A stretch of 19,938 bases of DNA. Origin: an uncultured Gammaproteobacteria bacterium. GTDB lineage: Bacteria > Pseudomonadota > Gammaproteobacteria > Chromatiales > Chromatiaceae. The notes under the pieces are model-generated. The model was not told the origin of the DNA, ran no database searches, and saw only the letters and a program-made list of their open reading frames with translations. How positions within the stretch are numbered: the first letter of the stretch is position 1; each line of letters begins with the position of its first letter. The DNA is taken from the NCBI GenBank assembly GCA_937926265.1, contig CALAZS010000238.1, forward strand, positions 1 through 19,938, given 5' to 3'. Below are positions 13,532-19,938 of this stretch, in pieces. The position numbers and the translations under genes are program-made.

Positions 13532-15295
13532 ATGCAAAAATTTAACTTGGTTCCCTTTTCTTGCATGGTCTTAATGACTGTCAGTGCCTGTACGACACAG
13601 CCTGCAAAACAGGCCCGTTCGATAGATGATATGCAGACATTGCTGGCAAAAGAAAAGATTCAATACAACCGTAAAGTTGAGCCGCCTTCTGAAATCAGTG
13701 CTGCTTTGGTGCCAGCAATTGATCTTGGCCTGGGCATGCAGGGTGATGACCAGGAGCGTTTTGATGTCAGGGTAACCAATGCCCCGGCGCGTGAATTTTT
13801 CATGGGACTGGTTGATGAGTCGCCTTACAACATGGTTGTTCATCCTGATGTCAAAGGCACAATTTCTCTTAATCTGAAAAATGTCACGATTCACGAAGTC
13901 ATGGAAACGCTGCGTGATGTTTATGGTTATGAATATAACCAGACGTCTGCCGGTTTCCAGGTTTTACCATACAGGCTGCAGTCCCGCATTTTTTACATGA
14001 ATTATTTAAACCTGGTGCGTGAAGGTGAATCTTCCATGACCATCAGTTCCGGCCAGGGCATAGGTGGTGATGACAGTGATTCGGGTGGCAGCAGCTCAGA
14101 ATCCACTACCGCTGCCAAGGTGAGGACAACCAACAGGTCTGATGTATGGGATGATCTGCAACAATCATTACAAAGCATAATTGGCATCGGGCAATCAACT
14201 GGCGAAGGTGCTGAAGCCGCTACAGCTGGTAATGGCAGAACCATTACTATCTCCCGTCAGTCAGGTATTGTTGTTGTCCGTGCCATGCCGGGAGAACTGC
14301 GTGAAGTTGAAAACTTTCTCAAGGAAATGCAGAAAAGCCTGCAGCGCCAGGTGATTTTAGAAGCCAAGATTCTCGAGGTGGAACTGAATGATGGCTTCCA
14401 GTCAGGTATTAACTGGTCGCAGCTTGCCGAGGGCGATAATGGTAACCGGCGGTTAACGCTGGGGCAAACTGGTGGTGGTTCGGTTTTTGGTAATACCACT
14501 GGAGTCAATACTGATGTCCAGGGCCAGACAGGTGATTTAAATACCTTTGAGCCGATTGCCAATGCACTGGATATTTCAGCTTTTGGTGGTGTCTTCAGTG
14601 CCGCGATCCAGATAAGTGATTTTACAGCATTCATTGAGCTACTTGAGACGCAGGGCAATGTGCAGGTGTTATCAAGCCCGCGTGTTTCAACAATGAACAA
14701 CCAGAAGGCCATTATTAAAGTTGGCCAGGATGAATTTTTTGTCACGGATGTATCAGCCACAACCACCACCGGTGGCAGTTCTACTACCAGTACACCAGAT
14801 ATTGAACTGACGCGTTTCTTCTCGGGTATTGCACTGGACGTAACACCGCAGATTGATCGTGATGGTGTTGTAACCCTGCATATTCATCCTTCTGTAAGTG
14901 AAGTGTCGGACCAAACCAAAACATTACTGATTGATGACCAGCAGCAGTCTTTGCCGTTGGCATTAACCACCGTACGCGAATCAGACAATATTGTACGTGC
15001 CAGAAATGGCCAGCTGGTTGTTATCGGTGGTTTAATGAAAAACAACATGGGAGAGCGGCTCTCGTCTGTACCATTGCTGGGTGACTTGCCTTTTGTGGGT
15101 TCAGCGTTTCGACATACGCAGCAAAGTTCCCGCAAGAGTGAGCTGGTTATTTTGTTAAGACCTATTGTTATAGATTCGGATGAAAGTTGGGAAAGAAGCC
15201 TTACTGAAACCTCAAGCAGGATTCAATCTCTTGATCGCGGCTTTCATGTCGGCGGCCACCAGGATGTTTTTGGCACTGAGGGAGAAAGACAATAG
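13532..15295 (+). CDS. mshL: MshL: outer-membrane secretin of the MSHA pilus
   Basis: MshL forms the outer-membrane ring through which the pilus fibre exits. The 587-residue product has a lipoprotein-type leader with lipobox VSAC (Cys20). A secretin N-terminal (STN/N0-like) region lies at about 78-150 (VRVTNAPAREFFMGLV, VVHPDVKGTISLNLKNVTIHEVMETL). A Ser/Gly/Asp-rich low-complexity insert spans about 172-195, and the secretin domain runs from about 270 to 555. The secretin signature is clear: VQVLSSPRVSTMNNQKAIIKVG, then NGQLVVIGGLMKNN, then SVPLLGDLPFVGSAFRH and ELVILLRPIVI. AGGA before the ATG is the ribosome-binding site. It lies 3 bp after mshK and 24 bp before mshM. Assembly presumably needs MshK and MshM. 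Confidence 0.95.
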   Translation: MQKFNLVPFSCMVLMTVSACTTQPAKQARSIDDMQTLLAKEKIQYNRKVEPPSEISAALVPAIDLGLGMQGDDQERFDVRVTNAPAREFFMGLVDESPYNMVVHPDVKGTISLNLKNVTIHEVMETLRDVYGYEYNQTSAGFQVLPYRLQSRIFYMNYLNLVREGESSMTISSGQGIGGDDSDSGGSSSESTTAAKVRTTNRSDVWDDLQQSLQSIIGIGQSTGEGAEAATAGNGRTITISRQSGIVVVRAMPGELREVENFLKEMQKSLQRQVILEAKILEVELNDGFQSGINWSQLAEGDNGNRRLTLGQTGGGSVFGNTTGVNTDVQGQTGDLNTFEPIANALDISAFGGVFSAAIQISDFTAFIELLETQGNVQVLSSPRVSTMNNQKAIIKVGQDEFFVTDVSATTTTGGSSTTSTPDIELTRFFSGIALDVTPQIDRDGVVTLHIHPSVSEVSDQTKTLLIDDQQQSLPLALTTVRESDNIVRARNGQLVVIGGLMKNNMGERLSSVPLLGDLPFVGSAFRHTQQSSRKSELVILLRPIVIDSDESWERSLTETSSRIQSLDRGFHVGGHQDVFGTEGERQ

Positions 15296-15319
15296 TTCAG
15301 CGCTGGAGTCTAACGACAA

Positions 15320-16240
15320 ATGTATGAGCAGTTTTTCGGTTTAACAGATCAGCCATTCAGGTTGACGCCTGATACCAGTTATTTCTTTGGATATGGCGAT
15401 CACCTCGAAGCGTTGAATACCTTGTTGATTGCCCTGGATATGGGTGAGGGGTTCATCAAGGTGACCGGTGAAGTAGGTACAGGTAAAACCCTGTTATGCC
15501 GAAAGCTGTTAAATGAACTTGCCCAAAAGCCTCAGTACGTAACGGCCTATATCCCGAACCCGGCGATCACACCAACAGCCTTGAAATATGCATTGGCCGA
15601 TGAACTTGGCATTGAGTACCCGCGAAACATTGGCCAGCATAAAATTATGCAATTGATCAACCAGGCCCTGATCAAGATTAAATCGGAAGGCAAAAAAGCC
15701 GTTTTAATTATTGATGAAGCCCAGGCATTACCCGAAGACTGCCTGGAAGCTGTCAGGCTGTTAACCAACCTGGAAACCGAAAAAAGCAAGTTGCTGCATG
15801 TTATTTTACTGGGCCAGCCGGAACTGGATGAAAATTTGAATAAAAAGTCAGTTCGGCAACTTAAACAGCGCATAACCTTTACACATAATCTTGTGCCGCT
15901 CACACAGCAAACCATTCATACCTATCTTTCCCATCGTTTACAGGTTGCCGGCTATTCAGGCCAGGAAATATTCGATAAAAAAATCAGCCAGCGGATTTAT
16001 AAACTGACCAATGGTGTGCCGAGGCTTATAAATATACTGGCACATAAATGCCTGTTGCTTGCGTTCGGTGAGGGTAAAGCCAGGGTCAGTGCAAAACATT
16101 TGAAAAAAGCTGTGGAAGATACCGAAAGCTTACAGTCGCCTGCCAATGGCTGGCGCTGGTTCTGGATAAGCTTTATTGGTATGTCGGCATCTACTGCTGC
16201 ATTGGCGGGTTATTACCTGATGAAAGGTATTCAACTATGA
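15320..16240 (+). CDS. mshM: MshM: ExeA/GspA-like AAA+ ATPase
   Basis: The 306-residue product is an ATPase of the ExeA/GspA type, thought to assist secretin assembly or peptidoglycan passage. Its N-terminus MYEQFFGLTDQPFRLTPD is the hallmark start of this family. Walker A is GEVGTGKT at 50-57 and Walker B is VLIIDEAQ at 128-135. A sensor-like HVILLGQPEL and an NGVPRLINILAHKCLLLAF segment also fit. A single transmembrane helix near the C-terminus (about 280-301, WFWISFIGMSASTAALAGYYL) anchors it in the inner membrane; unlike ExeA it has no periplasmic peptidoglycan-binding domain after it. The stop overlaps the mshN ATG (ATGA), so translation is probably coupled. Confidence 0.93.
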   Translation: MYEQFFGLTDQPFRLTPDTSYFFGYGDHLEALNTLLIALDMGEGFIKVTGEVGTGKTLLCRKLLNELAQKPQYVTAYIPNPAITPTALKYALADELGIEYPRNIGQHKIMQLINQALIKIKSEGKKAVLIIDEAQALPEDCLEAVRLLTNLETEKSKLLHVILLGQPELDENLNKKSVRQLKQRITFTHNLVPLTQQTIHTYLSHRLQVAGYSGQEIFDKKISQRIYKLTNGVPRLINILAHKCLLLAFGEGKARVSAKHLKKAVEDTESLQSPANGWRWFWISFIGMSASTAALAGYYLMKGIQL

Positions 16241-17412
16241 GTGTCATAAACCAGGTGCTCAAGGACCTTGATTCCCGCGATAAGATGACCGATGAAAAAT
16301 CGGTTGAACACTTTGCTGTAGAGAAAAATCCTGAGACAATTGATGCAGACTGGTTAAGAACCGGGGTCTGGTCTTTACTGGTTGTTATTTTGTTATCGGC
16401 GGGTGCTTATTACTACGTGTTAAACGAACAGGCCAAGGCAACGGTGTTTTATGAACCTGTCACTGCATCTCTTAAGGTTAACAAACCTGAGACCCAGCCT
16501 GTTGAAGCCCCTGTTGTTGAAGCCCAAGTCGTTGAATCCCAGGCTGTTGCCCCCCAGCCTGTTGAGCCACAAGTCGTAGTTCAACCCCCCGATATTGAAA
16601 AACCAACTGAGATTAAACCAGTTGATGTTGAACCCGTTGAGACCAAATTGGCTCCGGAAGTGACCAAATCTATTCAGGAAGACCAAGCTGAAACCACTGT
16701 TGCTGCTTCATCAACAATTGCCCCCCCCAAAGTTGCTTACCTGCCTTTAAAGGATGATGGTAAAGAGCCAGAGCCCTACAAACCAGAACCTAAATCTGAT
16801 CCGGCTGAGTTTAAAATCGTTAAAGCCGAGAAAAAGCCAATCGACAAGGCTCGGGAAATGATCACCAGTGGCAGATTGATTGAAGCAGAGGCAGCTTTAA
16901 AAGAAATAGTTTCCGGGAAACAATATTCTTCCAGGGCTTACGAGCTGTTAACTGCGGTGCAGTTACGCAGTAATCGCATGACAGATGCCAATCAGACTTT
17001 AAGCAAGGCATTAAAAGTTTATCCATACAACACCAACCTGAATCTTATGCAGGCCCGTATATTTGTAAGCGAGGGGAAAACTGCAGCAGCAGTAAACCTT
17101 CTGGAAAAACAGTTGCAGACCGGCAAGCCATCCATTAAGACCATGGCAATGCTGGCGCCGCTCTATCAAAATCAGAGAAAATATGAATCTGCCACTGGCC
17201 TTTACCGGCAACTGGTAAACAGGCAGCCAAGCCAGGGGCAGCACTGGATGGGGCTGGCAACCAATCTTGACGCACTGGGTGATCATGCCAATGCTTTAAA
17301 AGCTTACCAGCGTGCCCTGCAGTTGGGGCTGAACTCAAGTGCCCTGCAAAAATATGCTAATGATCGTATGCGTAAACTTGCTCAACAAGCTGACGCTAAT
17401 TCGGGAACTTAA
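16237..17412 (+). CDS. mshN: MshN: TPR protein of MSHA biogenesis with a Pro-rich linker
   Basis: The 391-residue product has a short cytoplasmic N-terminus starting MSVINQVLKDLDSRD. One transmembrane helix (about 43-62) and a long Pro/Val/Glu-rich periplasmic linker (about 78-200, repeated VEAPVVEAQVVESQ-like units) follow. The C-terminal part contains tetratricopeptide repeats (about 203-385, with typical A-L-Y-A spacing such as YESATGLYRQLVNRQPSQGQHWMGLA). By analogy with other MSHA systems and PilF/GspB-like proteins it may help secretin or pilin assembly. The linker DNA contains C runs of 6, 6 and 8 bases. The gene starts within the mshM stop and ends 2 bp before mshE. Confidence 0.9.
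   Translation: MSVINQVLKDLDSRDKMTDEKSVEHFAVEKNPETIDADWLRTGVWSLLVVILLSAGAYYYVLNEQAKATVFYEPVTASLKVNKPETQPVEAPVVEAQVVESQAVAPQPVEPQVVVQPPDIEKPTEIKPVDVEPVETKLAPEVTKSIQEDQAETTVAASSTIAPPKVAYLPLKDDGKEPEPYKPEPKSDPAEFKIVKAEKKPIDKAREMITSGRLIEAEAALKEIVSGKQYSSRAYELLTAVQLRSNRMTDANQTLSKALKVYPYNTNLNLMQARIFVSEGKTAAAVNLLEKQLQTGKPSIKTMAMLAPLYQNQRKYESATGLYRQLVNRQPSQGQHWMGLATNLDALGDHANALKAYQRALQLGLNSSALQKYANDRMRKLAQQADANSGT
16721..16728 (+). repeat. C8 homopolymer run in mshN
   Basis: Eight consecutive C bases lie in frame (Ala-Pro-Pro) in the Pro-rich linker. Two shorter C6 runs occur at 16550-16555 and 16585-16590. Homopolymers of this type are possible slipped-strand mispairing sites, and loss or gain of one base would truncate MshN before its TPR domain. 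Confidence 0.6.
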
Positions 17413-17414
17413 CA

Positions 17415-19151
17415 ATGTCTGAGACAGCAGCCCAGGATACAAACGAAAAGAGCGCGCCCCGTAAAAAAATTCGAATCGGGGATCTATTGGTTCAGAATAA
17501 GGTTATTTCTGAACAGCAGCTTATGAGTGCGCTGGCCGAGCAGAAAAAATCCGGTCATAAACTCGGTAACACACTGATTGAGCTTGGCTATATTGAAGAG
17601 CAAAAACTCCTCGAGTTTCTTTCCCAGCAATTGCAGATTCCATTAATTGACTTAAATCAGACTAAAGTCCGGCCGGAAGTCGTGCAAACGCTGGCTGAAA
17701 ACATAGCACGACGTTACCGTGTGATCGTGATTGAAAACAGGGAGCGTGATGTGCTGGTAGGTATGGCAGATCCTACTGACCTGTTTGCCTATGATGAGTT
17801 GGGCCGTATCTTAAGAAAACGTATCCGCCAGGCGGTCGTCAGGGAATCTGATCTCTTGTACCTGCTTGATGATATGTACAACCGCGAGGATGCTTTAAGT
17901 GATCTGGCCGGTGAGCTTAACGATGAGCTGGCTCAAAATGATATTGATCTTGGCCTGATGCTGCAGGCAGGTGATGCCAAGGATGCGCCGGTATTCCGCC
18001 TGTTGGAAAAACTTTTCGAAGATGCTTTGCGGGCAAAAGCTTCGGATATTCATATCGAGCCTGAAGAAAACCTGTTACGGGTACGTCAGCGTGTTGATGG
18101 TGTTCTGCAGGAACAGGTGATGAACGAAAAGCGTATTGCCGCTGCATTGGTTCAAAGGTTAAAACTGCTGGCACATTTGAATATTTCAGAAAAGCGTCTG
18201 CCACAGGATGGACGTTTTCAAATCAAGCTTAAAAATCACACGATTGATGTGCGTCTTTCCACCATGCCGGTTCAATACGGTGAAGCTGTTGTTATGCGAT
18301 TGCTTGATCAGTCCGGTGGTATTTTAAACCTGCAGCAGTTGGGTATGGATGCAGAAATCAAAGGTCGCATTGAAAAAATCATTCGTCAGCCTCATGGTTT
18401 GTTCCTGGTTACAGGGCCTACCGGTAGTGGTAAAACCACGACACTTTATGCTGCTTTAAGCGAACTGAACAAGCCTGAACATAAAATCATAACTGTCGAG
18501 GATCCGGTTGAATACCGACTGGACCGTGTTAACCAGGTTCAGGTGCATGAGCAAATTGGTTTAACCTTTTCCAAAGTGTTAAGAACGGCCTTAAGACAGG
18601 ACCCCGATATCGTTTTGGTTGGTGAGATGCGTGATATAGAAACGGCACAAATAGGTTTGCGTGCATCCATTACCGGTCACTTTGTTTTATCCACGTTGCA
18701 TACCAATAGTGCCATAGGCACGATCAGCCGCTTACTGGATATGGGCGCCCCGGGTTACCTGATGGCTACTGCATTGCAGGCGGTTTTGGCGCAGAGACTT
18801 GTCAGGCGCGTGTGTTCTGAATGTGCCCAGCCTCACCAGTTGGACGAACACGAACAGGCCTGGCTGGATGAGTTAATGGAAACCAATTTGCCGTTACATG
18901 GTTTTGTTAAAGGTGCTGGCTGTAAAAAGTGTAACAACACAGGCTATAAAGGCCGGGTGGGTGTGTATGAGCTACTGGAAATTAAGGGTGATCTTGTAAG
19001 TGCACTAAGGGATCAGGATATCGATGGCTTCGCACGCGCGGCCAAATCAGCCAGTGATTTCGAAACCCTGGCAGAGCAGGGTGTCAAAATGGCATTAAAC
19101 GGTAAAACCACGGTAGAAGAGGTTATGCGCATCAGTGGTGGTGTTGATTAG
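17415..19151 (+). CDS. mshE: MshE: MSHA pilus assembly ATPase with c-di-GMP-binding N-terminus
   Basis: MshE is the GspE/PilB-type hexameric ATPase that drives MSHA pilus extension. The 578-residue product starts with an MshEN domain. Two 24-residue motifs, 20-43 (R20-I-G...I31...L36...Q43) and 49-72 (K49-L-G...G58-Y-I60...L65...Q72), are separated by the five-residue spacer KKSGH. That is the layout known to bind cyclic di-GMP in MshE. The ATPase domain has Walker A GPTGSGKT (334-341), the Asp box (ITVEDPVEY), Walker B (IVLVGEMRD, 399-407) and the His box (HTNSAIGTISRL). A zinc site is formed by Cys467/Cys470 and Cys503/Cys506. It lies 2 bp after mshN, and its TAG stop overlaps the mshG GTG by one base. 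Confidence 0.96.
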   Translation: MSETAAQDTNEKSAPRKKIRIGDLLVQNKVISEQQLMSALAEQKKSGHKLGNTLIELGYIEEQKLLEFLSQQLQIPLIDLNQTKVRPEVVQTLAENIARRYRVIVIENRERDVLVGMADPTDLFAYDELGRILRKRIRQAVVRESDLLYLLDDMYNREDALSDLAGELNDELAQNDIDLGLMLQAGDAKDAPVFRLLEKLFEDALRAKASDIHIEPEENLLRVRQRVDGVLQEQVMNEKRIAAALVQRLKLLAHLNISEKRLPQDGRFQIKLKNHTIDVRLSTMPVQYGEAVVMRLLDQSGGILNLQQLGMDAEIKGRIEKIIRQPHGLFLVTGPTGSGKTTTLYAALSELNKPEHKIITVEDPVEYRLDRVNQVQVHEQIGLTFSKVLRTALRQDPDIVLVGEMRDIETAQIGLRASITGHFVLSTLHTNSAIGTISRLLDMGAPGYLMATALQAVLAQRLVRRVCSECAQPHQLDEHEQAWLDELMETNLPLHGFVKGAGCKKCNNTGYKGRVGVYELLEIKGDLVSALRDQDIDGFARAAKSASDFETLAEQGVKMALNGKTTVEEVMRISGGVD

Positions 19152-19938
19152 TGGCAATATTCGAATACAAGGCACGTAACAAGCGCGGTGAATTCATGAC
19201 CGGCACCATGGATGCTGAAACAGCAGACCGTGTAGCCGAACAGTTGTTTCACAGTGGTATTACACCTGTCGATATTCGTGAGGCGGCGGAAAAAAATATT
19301 GCAGAACAGGACGCTGGCGATGTTCTGGAAAAACTGTTTCAGCCCAAGGTTACTCTTGATGAACTGATCATGCTTTGCCGGCAGATGCGCACACTGATGA
19401 AAGCCGGTATTCCTATTCTTAAGGGTCTTTGGGGGCTTGCGGAATCGGTTGATAACAAAACGTTAAGAAATGTACTAATCGATATTCACCGGCAGCTGGA
19501 ATCAGGAAAGGAACTTAACATCGCGTTTGCTTCTCATCCTGATATATTCATGCCGATTTTCGTGGCATTGATCAGGGTCGGAGAAAGTACTGGTCAGCTT
19601 GACCAGGCATTTGCCATTCTGTCTGAGTACCTGGCGGCGGAAAAAGAAACCCGCCAGCGTATCAAGGCGGCTTTAAGATACCCGTCGATCGTTATTGGTG
19701 CGGTTGTTATCGCGATGGTGATTATAAATATCTGGGTCATACCGGTATTTGCAGATGTTTTTTCAAGGTTTGATGCAGAGCTGCCGTTGATGACAAAGTT
19801 GTTACTAGGTACATCCAACTTTATGCTTGAATGGTGGCCCTGGCTGCTTGCATTATTGGCAGGTGGGATTATTTCTTTCAGGTTTTGGCTTGATACAGAT
19901 GATGGCCGTTATATCTGGGATCGCTCAATTCTCAAAGC
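19151..19938 (+). CDS. mshG: MshG: GspF/PilC-like inner-membrane platform protein (3' end cut)
   Basis: The frame opens at a GTG at 19151 that overlaps the mshE stop (TAGTG) and continues to the window end, giving 262 codons without a stop. The start MAIFEYKARNKRGE and a following GTMDAETADRVAEQLFHSGITPVDI are typical of GspF/PilC family N-termini. The first GspF domain follows: LDELIMLCRQMRTLMKAGIP, FMPIFVALIRVGESTGQL and ALRYPSIVIGAVVIAMVIINIWVIPVF. The last of these is the first transmembrane helix, and a second helix lies near WWPWLLALLAGGII. The protein is the integral platform that contacts MshE. Full-length homologues have about 400 residues, so roughly a third is missing past the edge, where mshF, mshB and mshA would be expected. 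Confidence 0.93.
   Translation, partial: MAIFEYKARNKRGEFMTGTMDAETADRVAEQLFHSGITPVDIREAAEKNIAEQDAGDVLEKLFQPKVTLDELIMLCRQMRTLMKAGIPILKGLWGLAESVDNKTLRNVLIDIHRQLESGKELNIAFASHPDIFMPIFVALIRVGESTGQLDQAFAILSEYLAAEKETRQRIKAALRYPSIVIGAVVIAMVIINIWVIPVFADVFSRFDAELPLMTKLLLGTSNFMLEWWPWLLALLAGGIISFRFWLDTDDGRYIWDRSILK

Noticed and set aside
14257..14769. A 170-residue leftward ORF opposite mshL
   Set aside because: It is a shadow of the secretin gene, Ser/Thr/Pro-rich with no domain, and the mshL reading frame is unambiguous.

Overview
The window looks like a chromosomal segment from a gammaproteobacterium of moderate G+C content. The main evidence is a long run of MSHA-type (mannose-sensitive haemagglutinin) type IV pilus genes in the usual mshI-to-mshG order, together with a DusA-type tRNA-dihydrouridine synthase and an ovothiol-type OvoA enzyme. 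I cannot name the genus from sequence alone. There are no rRNA, tRNA, CRISPR, transposase or phage genes, and the gene content reads as host chromosome.

Left part (1-4853). A conserved protein of unknown function (resembling the Sfum_1244 family) runs leftward off the window edge. It is divergent from a 59-residue basic helical small protein. Next come a full-length bifunctional OvoA (5-histidylcysteine sulfoxide synthase plus methyltransferase) and a PLP-dependent fold-type I enzyme in the position and of the type expected for OvoB, so the pair probably makes ovothiol A. Between them lie a 14-bp tandem repeat that includes the ovoA stop codon and a ~110-bp fold-back element.

Middle part (4854-10645). 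A leftward four-gene run with gaps of 15-28 bp encodes an exported caspase-fold protease with Sel1-like repeats, a small four-helix membrane protein, DusA and an EamA/DMT-family transporter. The transporter gene abuts the ovoB candidate tail to tail. Divergent from the caspase gene, only 54 bp away, is a small autotransporter-type outer-membrane beta-barrel protein with an Asp/Ser-rich N-terminal segment. A leftward gene for a two-motif CDGSH iron-sulfur protein follows.

Right part (10646-19938). After a 271-bp AT-rich intergenic region comes a rightward, tightly packed MSHA biogenesis operon: mshI, mshI2, mshJ, mshK, mshL (secretin), mshM (AAA+ ATPase), mshN (TPR), mshE (assembly ATPase with an N-terminal double c-di-GMP-binding motif) and the start of mshG (inner-membrane platform). 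Most junctions overlap or are separated by a few bases, which indicates translational coupling. The pilin genes would be expected just beyond the right edge.

The most interesting features are the fold-back element inside the ovothiol locus, the exported caspase/autotransporter divergent pair, short in-frame DNA repeats in the caspase leader, and runs of C in the mshN proline-rich linker that could mediate phase variation. I did not find a clearly undescribed multi-gene system. The caspase/autotransporter locus is the best candidate for one.
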